A stretch of 64,000 nt of DNA from Comamonadaceae bacterium UBA2121 (GCA_002331385.1 DCYB01000012.1:124001-188000); one strand, 5' to 3'. Shown: positions 1-9,395, numbered from the stretch's first letter. Translations and numbers: made by a program. Notes: generated from the sequence alone by a model not told the origin.

Positions 1-1128
1 ATCGTGACGTTGGCAGTCACCACCATGATCGTGGTGAGCCAATCCCACGAGCGCGTCACCACAGGCGCAAACGACATGAATCAGGGCGGCGCGTTCACCG
101 CCTCGATTCTTGATAACTCCGTGCGCAGCGCCGGGGCTGGGTTCAGTCAATACTGGAACCGCGGCGTTATCGGCTGTCGACTCAATGCCGAGAGATCGGG
201 CAAGCACATCCTTCCCCGGTCCAGCGCCCTGCCTGCGCCGTTCGAAAAGGTCATGGGAGGTGCAGGGGTCTCGGATCTGCGCCTTGCGCCTTTGCTCATC
301 GCTCAGGGCCAGTCGGCCGGCGCATCGGATGTTCTCCTCGTCATGAGCGGTCTTACCAATGTGGGTGATGTGCCACGCGACATCCGGAGCTATTCAACTG
401 CTGACAATAAATTGTTCATGAAGAACACCGTCAGTCTGCATCAGGGAGATGTCGTCGTCATCAGCCGCGAAGGCACCACGGATTGCATCGTGACCCAGGT
501 CGACGGTGGAGCATCTCCCTTTGAGGACACGCCAGGGCAAGACACCTTGCCTCTGGGCGGTACCTTTTTCAGCGAACAGTCCAGAGACGGGAATACGAGC
601 CTGACCGACTTGGCGCTGGACAGCTCTGGACGGACGAAGTTATCAGCCATCGGCAATGTGAACAACGTGCAATTGCAAGCATTCGGGGTGGGCTCAGACC
701 AGGTCCTCTATCGCTACGATTTACTCCAATCGAATGATCGCGATGCTTCCGAGCCGGTTGCCGAAGGCGTGGTCGCGATGCGCGCTGTCTACGGCGTAGC
801 CAGCGATCTTGACCGGGCGTCGTCAATGCCTGCTCCTGTCTGGGAGGCCCCAGCCGATGACTTTGCCCTTGATGCACTGATTGCCCAGAGTCCACCCGAA
901 CGCATTCGGTCCATCGTTGCCGTTCGCGTGTCCATGCTCGTGAGGAGCAGCGTGCGACAGCCCAGCCTCGTTGCCGATGAAAGCTACACGCTGTTGGCCG
1001 GTTTGTCAGGTGCTTCCACGGTCAGGCTGGCTGACTCGGAGCGTCATTTTTCCCATCGCATTTTTGAAACCACGATCCCCATGCGCTCCATGATGGTGCG
1101 CCTTTTGCCCAAAGGGGAAACGCAATGA
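1..1128 (+). CDS. pilW: Type IV pilus minor pilin, PilW-like (5' end outside window)
   Basis: The frame is open from the first base, so the gene is cut by the window edge and no start codon can be assigned. What is visible begins inside the N-terminal hydrophobic helix (VTLAVTTMIVVSQSHERVT) and continues into the SVRSAGAGF segment seen after that helix in PilW-type minor pilins. The prepilin peptidase site should lie just upstream. By family knowledge, PilW forms a priming complex with PilX, PilV and PilE, and is exported with PilY1 to start pilus assembly in the inner membrane and periplasm. The stop codon overlaps the pilX start (ATGA), so translation is probably coupled. Sequence divergence in the C-terminal part is normal for this family; the assignment rests on the helix, the size and the pilX-pilY1 context. 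Confidence 0.82.
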   Translation: MVTLAVTTMIVVSQSHERVTTGANDMNQGGAFTASILDNSVRSAGAGFSQYWNRGVIGCRLNAERSGKHILPRSSALPAPFEKVMGGAGVSDLRLAPLLIAQGQSAGASDVLLVMSGLTNVGDVPRDIRSYSTADNKLFMKNTVSLHQGDVVVISREGTTDCIVTQVDGGASPFEDTPGQDTLPLGGTFFSEQSRDGNTSLTDLALDSSGRTKLSAIGNVNNVQLQAFGVGSDQVLYRYDLLQSNDRDASEPVAEGVVAMRAVYGVASDLDRASSMPAPVWEAPADDFALDALIAQSPPERIRSIVAVRVSMLVRSSVRQPSLVADESYTLLAGLSGASTVRLADSERHFSHRIFETTIPMRSMMVRLLPKGETQ

Positions 1129-1766
1129 AACCGCGCTCCATCTACCCTGCCACACGCTCCAGGCACGCTGAACGGGGTGCCGCCCTTTTCATTGCGCTGA
1201 TCGTGCTCGTGATACTGATGCTGGGCGGCATTGCGGTCATGCGCTCCGTGAATAATGCGCTCACCAGCGCAGGCAATCTGGCATTCCGGCGCGACCTCAT
1301 CAATCAGGGCGAACAGGCAGTGGCCAAGGCCATTGCCTCAAGCTTTCCAATGGGCGCAGCGTCCACGGGCACGGCACACAAATCACTCAGCTACAGCCCG
1401 GTCGCATTGGCGGCCAGCAGTGAAGGCATCCCCAAAGTGCTGCTGAACGATACAGACTTCGCCACGATCGGAGACGCAACCAATGATCTCACGGGCGCTA
1501 GCAGTGACGTGAAGATCCGGTATGTTGTAGAGCGCCTCTGCAACCAGGCCAATGAAGCAGCAAGCGCTGCCAATTGCGTGGTGTTCGAACAGATGCCCGT
1601 TGGTGGAAGCTCGCACATGAGCGACAACGCGGAGCCAGAGGTCCAGCCTGTCTATCGGGTCACCGTGCGGGTGAGCGGACCGCGCAACACCCAAGTATTC
1701 ATTCAAAACACTTTTACGAAACCTGAAGCGACGGCCAGCTCCGCGCCAACAGGCTCGGGAGGATGA
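1125..1766 (+). CDS. pilX: Type IV pilus assembly protein PilX
   Basis: A 213-residue minor pilin-like protein. A short basic N-terminus (RHAERGAALF) leads into one hydrophobic helix at about residues 20-43 (ALFIALIVLVILMLGG), the hallmark of PilX. It lacks the strict GFxLxE cleavage motif, having ERGAALFIAL instead, as is usual for PilX. The rest is a soluble periplasmic domain. The start overlaps the pilW stop, and its own stop lies in the Shine-Dalgarno/start region of pilY1, so the three genes are one operon. Known role: part of the minor-pilin complex that primes pilus polymerisation and recruits PilY1. Confidence 0.88.
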   Translation: MKPRSIYPATRSRHAERGAALFIALIVLVILMLGGIAVMRSVNNALTSAGNLAFRRDLINQGEQAVAKAIASSFPMGAASTGTAHKSLSYSPVALAASSEGIPKVLLNDTDFATIGDATNDLTGASSDVKIRYVVERLCNQANEAASAANCVVFEQMPVGGSSHMSDNAEPEVQPVYRVTVRVSGPRNTQVFIQNTFTKPEATASSAPTGSGG

Positions 1767-1768
1767 CC

Positions 1769-4700
1769 ATGCCCCACTTCTGCCGAAAGTCCACGCTCGC
1801 CTTGCTGGCGGCAACCGCCATTCCCATGCAAGCGATGGCAGTGGTTCCCCTCGCGGATCAACCGGTGTTGTCCAGTAGTCATGTCCCCGGCAACCTGGCA
1901 CTCGCACTCTCCGTGGAATATCCGACTGCGGAGCGCGTAGCTCACACAGACGACTACTCCAGCACTGCCACCTTCCTTGGCTATTTCGACCCCGACAAGT
2001 GCTACAAATATGTGTCAAATTCAGCGCTAATCAAGACAGACGGAGGCGTCACCGTTGACAAGAGCCAGGGAAATCAAGGGTATTTCACACCCTACAGCAT
2101 CAGCACCAACCGCAGTTGCACGGGTTACTGGAGCGGTAATTTTCTGAACTGGGCCACCATGTCCACGATTGACCCATTTCGTTGGGCAATGACGGGGGGG
2201 CACAGAGTTGTGGATACTGCAACTGAAACCATATTGCAGAAGACTTGGCACAACGGCAATCTGTTTCCAAACAAGACGCTCAGAAAGTCTTTGGCCAGTA
2301 TCTCGACCCCATTTAATCAAGATATCACCATCGCCATTTCAGGGCTAGGGTTCGCCATGAAGATTGGCTCGAACCAATACACCGTGCGGGTCAAAGTGTG
2401 CGACTCATCGGTCGGTCTCGAAAGCAATTGCAAGGCATACGGAAATAGCTATAAACCAGAAGGTTTGATTCAAAAGTACTCGCAGGAAATGCGGTTCAGC
2501 GCATTCGGCTACCTGAACGATAACGATATCCTGCGCGATGGCGGCGTGTTACGGGCAAAACAGAAATTCGTCTCTCCCATGCAACCCATGCCTGGGCAAC
2601 CCAGCATTGTGAACACGGCGGCAGAGTGGAGTGCAACGGATGGGACCTACATACGCAACCCAGACAAGGCCGATGCTTCAGCTACTGCCAGCGCTTCTGG
2701 CGTCAGTATTTTAGATAGCGGAGTGATCAACTATCTGAACAAATTTGGTCAGTTACTTCCAGGCAGCTACAAGTCTATCGACCCAGTCAATGAGCTGTAC
2801 TACGCAGTTCTGCGTTACTACCGCAATCTGGGCAACATTTCTAGCTGGAGTGACCTCTCCTCAACCAGTAGCATCAGTACTAAAACGAAATGGCTCGACG
2901 GATTTCCGGTCATCACCAACTGGTCCGACATCGATCCGGTGCAGTACTCTTGTCAGCGCAATTTCATCCTTGGCATCGGAGACGTGAATACCCACCGTGA
3001 CAAGAACGTCCCTGGCAACTCAATGAAAACAGAAGAGCCGACAATGCCGGCATTCGGAGACTCCCTTTTCAATGCCGTCACATCGACAAACAAGGTCAAA
3101 CAACTTCAGGGGATGTCGGGATCGGCCACGACGCTCACTGGGTCCAGCCAATCCACGGACTATATGGCGGGATTGGCCTATCAGGCGAACGTGCTGGACA
3201 TTCGGCCAGACGACGATTCCAAGCCACAAACCAAAGGCAAGCAAACGGTTCAGACTTACTGGGTGGACGTCATGGAAAACCCAGATTTTGTGACGAATAA
3301 CAAGTTCTATCTGGCTGCCAAGTTCGGGGCCATGAAGGTTCCAACCAACTTCAATTACAACTCGTTTTCAGGGCCCATTCCCAAAGAATGGTGGTCCACC
3401 AATGGTGAAAAGGTGGGTTCACAAGATCGTCCGGACAGTTTTTTCACTGGACGTAATCCGGCTTCCCTGATCAGCGGACTGACTCGGGCCTTTGAGAACA
3501 TCGTCGGTGATATCAAGGCATACACCACGACCTTTTCTCTGGCCACAAAGCACATCGCGGGCGATAGCGAGGCATCCTATGCTGCGCAGTACGATGCCTC
3601 CAATTGGAGTGGGCAAATAACCGCCTCCACCGTTTCCATCAACAGTGCGGGCGATCCGTCACTGGCGACGGCTCCCACATGGAATACACGCACCGTCTTT
3701 GAAACCCAGCTCAGCGGCAACGGCTGGAACATCGGGCGAAAGATCGTGACCATGGGCACGCCCACCGCAACCTCCAGCGGCGCCATTCCATTTCGTCACG
3801 CCAGCCTGACGACTGCGCAAAAAGCATTGCTTAATACGAGTTATGTGGATGGGGACGACAGCGCCAACTACGTCAATTTCTTACGAGGCGACCCCTCCCA
3901 GGAAGGCTCTGGTTATCGCGTGCGTTCCGAAGTCACGAGTACCGGAACAGTGCGTCATCGGCTCGGCGATATCGTGAATTCCAAACTGACTGCGGTCGGA
4001 GCACCTTCAGCGCGTTTTGCGGATATCTTCAATCCTGGGTACAGCAAGTTCAAAAGAGACAATCAGAACCGAGGAACCATGCTCTATGTCGGCGCAAATG
4101 ACGGCATGATGCACGCCTTCAAGGGCGGTCTGGATGTGAGCGCGGGAGCAGGTCAGGAAGTTTTTGCTTATATTCCTGGCGCCCTTTTCCACAAGACGGC
4201 GACCGCAGACAACGATGGCTTGCTGGCCAGACTGGGTAACCCGCTGTACTCGCACAGAAACTACGTCGATGCGACACCTTTGGTTTTCGACATCGATATG
4301 GCGCGCGCCGGTGGAGCAACGCAGACGGATGCCACCGTGTCGGATTGGCGCAGCGTGCTCATCGGCGGTTTGGGCAAGGGGGGACGTAGCTATTACGCTA
4401 TAGATGTCACCAATCCGGCCAACATGACCAGTGAGACGGAAGTGGCGCGCAAAGTGCTTTGGGAGTTTCCTGCTCGCAACTTGCTGCCTGTAGCATCAGG
4501 GGGAACCTGCACCACCAAGTGCATAGACATGGGCTTTAGCTTCGGAGACCCGGTGGTAGTGAAGACCGCGCGTTACGGCTGGGTCGTCGTTCTCGCTTCC
4601 GGCTACAACAATGCAGACGGCAAAGGGCACATTTTCCTTGTCAATCCAACCAATGGCGCACTGCTCGCGGACATCAGCACCGGTACGGAGAACTCCTCCG

Positions 4701-5521
4701 GAATGGCCCATCCGGCAGCGTACGTTCTGGACTATAGCGATTTCACAGCAGACTCTATCTATGTAGGCGATCTGGAAGGTCGCGTGTGGCGCTTTCCCCT
4801 GAACAAGCTGGAAGCGAATGGCAACTATCCCCCTCCCACCCTCATCGCGCGCTTCACATCACCAGCGGCCAAATCAGGCACCCCAGGCGAGGCGCAGCCC
4901 ATCACAACGCAACCTTTGATCGAGATCGATCCGGCGACCCGGCGACGCTATGTCTTGGTGGGAACAGGCAAGCTGCTGGACGGAAGCGACATTCTCAGTA
5001 GCCAGCACCAATCGTTTTACGCGATTGTGGATGGCCACTCCGATATGTTCTCCACCAAAGCGCTGGACGGCGACAACTGGCCGGCAGTCCGCTCGGACTT
5101 TGCCGTCGTGGAAAGTACGGATAACTCCACGCCTCGCAAAGCCAACATGAATGGAAAAGCAGGGTGGGTCATTGAATTGGGGGTGACAGGCAACGTCGGG
5201 TGGCGAGTCGTTGGAAAAACCACGAGCTACAACGGAACGGTGGGATTTTCTTCTGTACTGCCCAGTGGCGATGAATGCAATCCGTCCGGTAAAAGCAATG
5301 TCTACGCGGTGAGTTTTGCTGCGGGGAAATCGGTGCTTGACGACCATGTCGACTTTTTGCAGCGAGACAGCGTTGTGATCGACTACAGCTTCTTCAATGC
5401 GCACGGCAAAGTCCAACCCTGGATTGGTGACAACAAGGGAAGCCTCGACAAAGTCGGCGGTACCTTCTACACGCCCCATTCACGTTCGCTGAATTGGCGA
5501 GAGCTCTCCAACCTTCATTGA
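1769..5521 (+). CDS. pilY1: PilY1 pilus-tip adhesin / assembly factor
   Basis: A large exported protein of 1250 residues. I chose ATG 1769 because GGGAGG at 1757-1762 sits six bases before it; ATG 1763, two codons earlier, directly abuts that motif. A signal peptide covers about residues 1-26 (LLAATAIPMQAMA). The C-terminal beta-propeller of the PilC/PilY1 family starts near residue 770, with TMLYVGANDGMMHAFKGG, EVFAYIPGALFHK and VLIGGLGKGGRSYYAID visible. Family role: cell-surface and pilus-tip protein that controls extension/retraction and adhesion, with calcium dependence in several species. At the position where the calcium loop DxNxDxxxD normally precedes the YxGDLxG strand, this protein has DYSDFTAD (about residues 987-994), which is a poor match. 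The N-terminal half is not recognisable beyond the family. A terminator follows directly, so no pilE is transcribed behind it. Confidence 0.93.
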   Translation: MPHFCRKSTLALLAATAIPMQAMAVVPLADQPVLSSSHVPGNLALALSVEYPTAERVAHTDDYSSTATFLGYFDPDKCYKYVSNSALIKTDGGVTVDKSQGNQGYFTPYSISTNRSCTGYWSGNFLNWATMSTIDPFRWAMTGGHRVVDTATETILQKTWHNGNLFPNKTLRKSLASISTPFNQDITIAISGLGFAMKIGSNQYTVRVKVCDSSVGLESNCKAYGNSYKPEGLIQKYSQEMRFSAFGYLNDNDILRDGGVLRAKQKFVSPMQPMPGQPSIVNTAAEWSATDGTYIRNPDKADASATASASGVSILDSGVINYLNKFGQLLPGSYKSIDPVNELYYAVLRYYRNLGNISSWSDLSSTSSISTKTKWLDGFPVITNWSDIDPVQYSCQRNFILGIGDVNTHRDKNVPGNSMKTEEPTMPAFGDSLFNAVTSTNKVKQLQGMSGSATTLTGSSQSTDYMAGLAYQANVLDIRPDDDSKPQTKGKQTVQTYWVDVMENPDFVTNNKFYLAAKFGAMKVPTNFNYNSFSGPIPKEWWSTNGEKVGSQDRPDSFFTGRNPASLISGLTRAFENIVGDIKAYTTTFSLATKHIAGDSEASYAAQYDASNWSGQITASTVSINSAGDPSLATAPTWNTRTVFETQLSGNGWNIGRKIVTMGTPTATSSGAIPFRHASLTTAQKALLNTSYVDGDDSANYVNFLRGDPSQEGSGYRVRSEVTSTGTVRHRLGDIVNSKLTAVGAPSARFADIFNPGYSKFKRDNQNRGTMLYVGANDGMMHAFKGGLDVSAGAGQEVFAYIPGALFHKTATADNDGLLARLGNPLYSHRNYVDATPLVFDIDMARAGGATQTDATVSDWRSVLIGGLGKGGRSYYAIDVTNPANMTSETEVARKVLWEFPARNLLPVASGGTCTTKCIDMGFSFGDPVVVKTARYGWVVVLASGYNNADGKGHIFLVNPTNGALLADISTGTENSSGMAHPAAYVLDYSDFTADSIYVGDLEGRVWRFPLNKLEANGNYPPPTLIARFTSPAAKSGTPGEAQPITTQPLIEIDPATRRRYVLVGTGKLLDGSDILSSQHQSFYAIVDGHSDMFSTKALDGDNWPAVRSDFAVVESTDNSTPRKANMNGKAGWVIELGVTGNVGWRVVGKTTSYNGTVGFSSVLPSGDECNPSGKSNVYAVSFAAGKSVLDDHVDFLQRDSVVIDYSFFNAHGKVQPWIGDNKGSLDKVGGTFYTPHSRSLNWRELSNLH

Positions 5522-5573
5522 TCTGGAGGGTGGGGACGGAATACCGCAACGCCTTTATCTTGACCCATCTGGA

Positions 5574-5605
5574 AGCCGGGATCGACTCAGTCTCCCGGCT
5601 TTTTT
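5574..5605 (+). terminator. Intrinsic terminator of the pil operon
   Basis: Stem AGCCGGGA (5574-5581) pairs with TCCCGGCT (5593-5600), followed by T5. It lies 52 bases behind the pilY1 stop and closes the pilW-pilX-pilY1 transcript. Confidence 0.85.
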
Positions 5606-5648
5606 CCGTGCAATCCGCCACAACTGCTCAATTCTCGAATTAACACGT

Positions 5649-5673
5649 AGGATGAATGCCATTTTTTCATCCT
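5649..5673. promoter_or_regulatory. Inverted repeat upstream of the phospholipase D gene
   Basis: AGGATGAA (5649-5656) and TTCATCCT (5666-5673) form a perfect 8-bp inverted repeat with a 9-base centre. It lies in the 179-base gap between the pil terminator and the next gene, so it could be an operator or a 5'-leader hairpin. No recognisable regulator consensus. Confidence 0.35.
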
Positions 5674-5784
5674 TTAGTCAGCGGGCAGAAAAATACGCGC
5701 TCTTGAATGACAATCACACATGACGCGAACCTAATATCTCATGCCGTCTTGATTTGAAAGTCATTCAGGCCGGACCGAACAACG

Positions 5785-7695
5785 ATGCAAACCTACGCCT
5801 CCCATAACCCGCAGACAGGTATGACAATCTCTGAGTCGGCCGGCAGCAGGCTCTTGATGGCAGCTTCCCGCCGCTTGGATCTACGCCATTGGCTCAACTC
5901 GGGCAAATCGCTCGCGTTACTCTCTGTCACCGCGATCTTCCTCCAAGGCTGCGCCACCCACAAACTCCCCAGCAACGTCGATCGACCTATCAGCAAAGCC
6001 GTTGCCCCGGCATCCACTTCGCCGCTGGTGCAGATCACCCAATCGCGCAAGCTGCGAGAGAACAAGGCCGGATCTGCTGCGTCGGGATTCCTGTTGCTGA
6101 ATGGGCCGCAGTCGGCCTATGGCAGTCGGTTGGCGCTGGTGGAGGGGGCGCGGCAAACACTGGATTTGCAGTACTACGCGATCCATGCTGATGCCAGCAC
6201 GGAGCGGCTATTGCGCGGGGTGGTGGATGCGGCGCGGCGTGGCGTGCGCGTGCGGGTTTTGCTGGATGACTTTCATGGCACGGGGCGCAATGCGCTGGTG
6301 ATGCATCTGGCGTTTGTGCCCAACGTGCAGATGCGCATGTTCAATCCGCTGCCGGGTGATCGTGAATCGATGATCAGCCGCATGTGGAATGCGGCCACCG
6401 ATTTTCAGCGCGCGCAGCAGCGCATGCACAACAAGCTGTTTCTGGCCGACAACGTGATGGGGGTGATGGGTGGCCGCAATCTGGGCGACTCCTATTTTGG
6501 CAACGCCGACTCCAATTTCATCGATGCGGACATGCTGGTGGCCGGCCCGATCGTGAAGGACATGTCGCGCAGTTTCGACGACTACTGGAACAACGAACGC
6601 GCCTATCCCGTGCAGTCGCTCATTGCCAAGGAAGACCTGGACCGCATGCGGCGTGAATACGAGCGCATGGACAGCGAAACCCGCGAAGATTCTGCCGAGC
6701 AAGGTGAGAGCTCAACGCCTGCGCCCGCACCGCAGCGCGGCGCACAGCCCCAGCCGCCCGATGGCGAGCCACGTCCCACCGGCAAGAACCCCGTCACTTC
6801 GGAGCAACGCGCACAGGTCTGGGATATGAAGCCGCTGGATCTGCGCACAGCCCCTCTCGTCTGGGCCAATGCCGTGATGCTGGTGGACAAGCCGAGCAAG
6901 ATTCCCGCCGTTAACTCCGATGGCGAAACCGATCCGAACAGCGCGCAACCCGCGACGCAGGCAGGCGGCCAAGGCGGGAGCATCTTGCGCGAGGTGCAGC
7001 GCAGCGCCGGCATGACTGCGCAGCAACGCGCCGCGGAAACACCTTCGCTGCCGGACAACGTGGTGGATGGGCTCATCAGCCTGATTGGCTACGCGCAGCG
7101 CGATTTGCTGATCGTCTCGCCTTACTTCGTTCCCGGCGAGAGCATGATGGCCGCGTTCAAGGCGGCGGTGCAGCGTGGCGTGCGGGTGCGCGTGCTGACC
7201 AATTCCCTGGCGTCCAACGATGCGCCGGTCGCCCACATCGGCTACGCGCGTTATCGCAGGCAACTGATCGAAGCGGGCGTGGACCTGTATGAGATCACCA
7301 GCAAGGCGAGCAATCTGCGCTCCGCGTTTGGCATGGGCAGCACCGGTAGTGCGGCGCCGAATGCAGAGCGCGTGATGCTGCACTCCAAGATTCTGGTGAT
7401 GGACGGCAGCCTGTTGGTCATCGGCTCGATGAATCTGGACCAACGCTCGAAGTTGCAGAACACCGAAATCGCCGCCCTGGTGCGCAGCAAGGCGCTGTCG
7501 GATCAGGCCACGGCGATGATCGAACGCGGCCTCTCGCAGGGCACCTGGCATGTGGTGCTCGACAACGGCAAGCTGCTGTGGAAAGCCCCGCAAGACAGCC
7601 ATCTGGAAGACGAGACAACCGATCCAGAATCCAGTCTGCCGCTGCGCATGATGCTGAAGATCATTGCGCCGTTGGTGCCGGACTCGGTGTTGTAG
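5785..7695 (+). CDS. Phospholipase D family protein (cardiolipin synthase-like), predicted lipoprotein
   Basis: A 636-residue PLD-superfamily enzyme with two intact HKD motifs: H215-N-K217 with D222, and H533-S-K535 with D540. Each is followed by the expected glycine-rich strand (GGRNLGDSYF, GSMNLDQRS). These residues form one active site that transfers phosphatidyl groups or hydrolyses phosphodiesters; cardiolipin synthesis is the nearest guess but is not proven. An N-terminal signal with lipobox LQGC (Cys56) suggests a lipid-anchored periplasmic protein, unlike classical integral-membrane Cls. Starts at 5785, 5821 and 5857 are all possible; 5857 gives the most compact lipoprotein signal. 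A Pro/Ala/Gln-rich insert at about residues 300-345 separates the two PLD halves. The gene converges on dusC with only 18 bases between. Confidence 0.85.
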   Translation: MQTYASHNPQTGMTISESAGSRLLMAASRRLDLRHWLNSGKSLALLSVTAIFLQGCATHKLPSNVDRPISKAVAPASTSPLVQITQSRKLRENKAGSAASGFLLLNGPQSAYGSRLALVEGARQTLDLQYYAIHADASTERLLRGVVDAARRGVRVRVLLDDFHGTGRNALVMHLAFVPNVQMRMFNPLPGDRESMISRMWNAATDFQRAQQRMHNKLFLADNVMGVMGGRNLGDSYFGNADSNFIDADMLVAGPIVKDMSRSFDDYWNNERAYPVQSLIAKEDLDRMRREYERMDSETREDSAEQGESSTPAPAPQRGAQPQPPDGEPRPTGKNPVTSEQRAQVWDMKPLDLRTAPLVWANAVMLVDKPSKIPAVNSDGETDPNSAQPATQAGGQGGSILREVQRSAGMTAQQRAAETPSLPDNVVDGLISLIGYAQRDLLIVSPYFVPGESMMAAFKAAVQRGVRVRVLTNSLASNDAPVAHIGYARYRRQLIEAGVDLYEITSKASNLRSAFGMGSTGSAAPNAERVMLHSKILVMDGSLLVIGSMNLDQRSKLQNTEIAALVRSKALSDQATAMIERGLSQGTWHVVLDNGKLLWKAPQDSHLEDETTDPESSLPLRMMLKIIAPLVPDSVL

Positions 7696-7713
7696 TGATT
7701 GAAATAGCCGCGC

Positions 7714-8718
7714 TCAGTGCGCAAGCTGCCATTGCACTTCGTGTGCGGATGGCTCGCTCACCTCGAAGTGCCCCAGCTCGTTGCGCAGCCACGCGGTGAT
7801 CTCGCGTTGATCGCGAATGGTGCGCACATGGGCGAACGCGGCCTCGGCTTCGGGGTAGCGGCGACGCAACAGATTCAGCCATTGCTTGAGCCGACCCGCG
7901 CGCTGACCGGGCGTGAGATCGGCGCAGACCATTTGCCAGAAACGGATGAGATGCGGATGCAGATCGCGCCACTCCACCGTTTGCGCCGGCTCGCCCTGCA
8001 CCGCCGCTCGCACGGACCACGCCAGCCCCGGATCGGCGACGATGCCGCGCCCCAGCATGAGGTCGGCGCAGCCGGATTCGGCGCGGCAACGCAGGGCGTC
8101 CGCAGCCGTCCAGATCTCGCCATTGGCAATGATGGGAACGTGCACGGCTGCGCGGATTTCCGGAATACGCTCCCAATAGGCGGGCGGGCGATAGCCGTCC
8201 ACCTTGGTGCGCGCGTGCACGACGATTTCACTGGAGCCACCCGCCTGCATGGCTTGCGCGCAGGCGATGGACAAGCTGGCGTCGTCGTAGCCCAGCCGCA
8301 TTTTGGTGGACACCGGCATGTGCGCAGGCACGGCCCGGCGCACCGCTTCGACCAACCGGAAGATGCGATCAGGCTCCTTGAGCAGCGACGCGCCGCCGCC
8401 ATGCTTGTTCACCACTTTGGCGGGGCAGCCGAAATTCAGGTCGACACCGAAAGGCCCCAGTTCCGCCAACCGCGCAGCGTTGGCCGCCATGCTGGCCGGA
8501 TCGGAGCCCAATAGCTGCGGGCGCACCGGCACCCCGGCCAGTGTGCGGCTGCCGTTGTGCAACTCCGGAATGAAGCGATAGAAGACCCGGTCCGGCAACA
8601 GCCGACCCGTGACGCGGATGAATTCCGAAACGCAGCGATCCGCCCCACCCACGCGGGTGAGGATGTCACGCAAGACAAAATCGAGCAGCCCCTCCATCGG
8701 AGCCAACAGCAGTTGCAT
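7714..8718 (-). CDS. dusC: tRNA-dihydrouridine(16) synthase DusC
   Basis: A 334-residue flavoenzyme that reduces uridine 16 of tRNA to dihydrouridine using NADPH and FMN. The TIM-barrel start LLLAPMEGLLDFVLRD and the catalytic segment VDLNFGCPAKVVNKHGGGA are clear, with the catalytic cysteine at position 98. The FMN-phosphate region IIANGEIWTAADA and LMLGRGIVADP are present in the C-terminal half. The QLLGSD and E-F-IRVTGRLLP segments match the DusC rather than the DusA or DusB subfamily. It is preceded on its own strand by the terminator of the acetyltransferase gene, so it is probably a single-gene transcript. Confidence 0.93.
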   Translation of the reverse strand: MQLLLAPMEGLLDFVLRDILTRVGGADRCVSEFIRVTGRLLPDRVFYRFIPELHNGSRTLAGVPVRPQLLGSDPASMAANAARLAELGPFGVDLNFGCPAKVVNKHGGGASLLKEPDRIFRLVEAVRRAVPAHMPVSTKMRLGYDDASLSIACAQAMQAGGSSEIVVHARTKVDGYRPPAYWERIPEIRAAVHVPIIANGEIWTAADALRCRAESGCADLMLGRGIVADPGLAWSVRAAVQGEPAQTVEWRDLHPHLIRFWQMVCADLTPGQRAGRLKQWLNLLRRRYPEAEAAFAHVRTIRDQREITAWLRNELGHFEVSEPSAHEVQWQLAH

Positions 8719-8726
8719 GGCGCTTC

Positions 8727-8760
8727 AGAAAAGAACGAAGCGCTCGCGAGCGAGCGCTTC
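8727..8760 (-). terminator. Intrinsic terminator behind the GNAT gene
   Basis: GAAGCGCTCGC (8737-8747) and GCGAGCGCTTC (8750-8760) are perfect 11-base complements. Read on the minus strand the stem is followed by GTTCTTTTC. It separates the acetyltransferase gene from dusC. A small second hairpin (TGCGGAA/TTCCGCA, 8781-8796) lies just before it. Confidence 0.7.
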
Positions 8761-8809
8761 GAGGGGTGGTGCCCTGTCGCTGCGGAAACTTCCGCACGAC
8801 CGTGGGGGC

Positions 8810-9334
8810 TCAGGCGTGAACCGTACGCTTCAAGCGGATTTCTTCAATCTTCACACCACCAACGAGGTTGGTTTTAGCGGACGACATCTCGCGCTTGAAA
8901 CCGGCCATCTCATGAAAGCGCAGCGCGCGTTCATTGCGAAGCGGCACCCAGGCGGTCACCGTGGTGCAGCCTTCTTCTTGCAGACCATCACGCGCGGCAT
9001 CCCACAGGGCCAGGCCGACGCCTTTGTCCCAATGGGTGGGCGCTGCGTAGATGGCCCAGATTTCGCCTGTGGTGGGGCGGCTTTTTTCATCACGCGACCG
9101 GTCGAAGCCGACGAAGCCGACGATCTTGTCGCCATCCATGGCGACCTGAACCTGAGGCTCGCAATACTCGATGGCTTCGCGCCAGTAAGCCTGGCGCTTT
9201 TCCACCGACGACATGGATTTCAACTGGTCGTCAGGCACCAAGCCTCGGTAGACCTCCAATGCAGAGGCGGTGTGAACCTGGGCAATGGCTTTGGCATCGC
9301 GAAGTGTCGCTGGACGAACCGTAATACTGGACAT
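8810..9334 (-). CDS. GNAT family N-acetyltransferase
   Basis: A 174-residue GCN5-related acetyltransferase. The domain begins with ITVRPATLRDAKAIAQVH, has the beta-strand/pyrophosphate-loop region at IWAIYAAPTHWDKGVGLALWDAA (a variant of the Q/RxxGxG/A acetyl-CoA loop), and ends with the NERALRFHEMAGFKRE motif common in this superfamily. It should transfer an acetyl group from acetyl-CoA to an amine; the substrate cannot be read from sequence. ATG 9334 is preferred; a TTG four codons upstream is the alternative. It is flanked downstream by a strong terminator and upstream by a long hairpin at 9363-9395. Confidence 0.82.
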   Translation of the reverse strand: MSSITVRPATLRDAKAIAQVHTASALEVYRGLVPDDQLKSMSSVEKRQAYWREAIEYCEPQVQVAMDGDKIVGFVGFDRSRDEKSRPTTGEIWAIYAAPTHWDKGVGLALWDAARDGLQEEGCTTVTAWVPLRNERALRFHEMAGFKREMSSAKTNLVGGVKIEEIRLKRTVHA

Positions 9335-9362
9335 GGGGAAACGCAAACGAATGAGAGAACGA

Positions 9363-9395
9363 AAAACCCGCTATTTTCGCAAAATTGTGGGTTTT
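9363..9395. promoter_or_regulatory. Long AT-cored hairpin upstream of the GNAT gene
   Basis: AAAACCC (9363-9369) pairs with GGGTTTT (9389-9395), and inside it ATTTT (9373-9377) pairs with AAAAT (9381-9385), separated by a small internal loop. It ends 28 bases upstream of the GNAT start. It could be a leader structure, an operator, or the distal terminator of the aldehyde dehydrogenase transcript. The rest of the 9335-9577 gap shows nothing else recognisable. Confidence 0.45.

Noticed and set aside
2200..2220. A further TGTGGATA motif inside pilY1 as a DnaA box
   Set aside because: The ninth base does not match (TGTGGATAC) and it lies within a coding region, so it is most likely chance.
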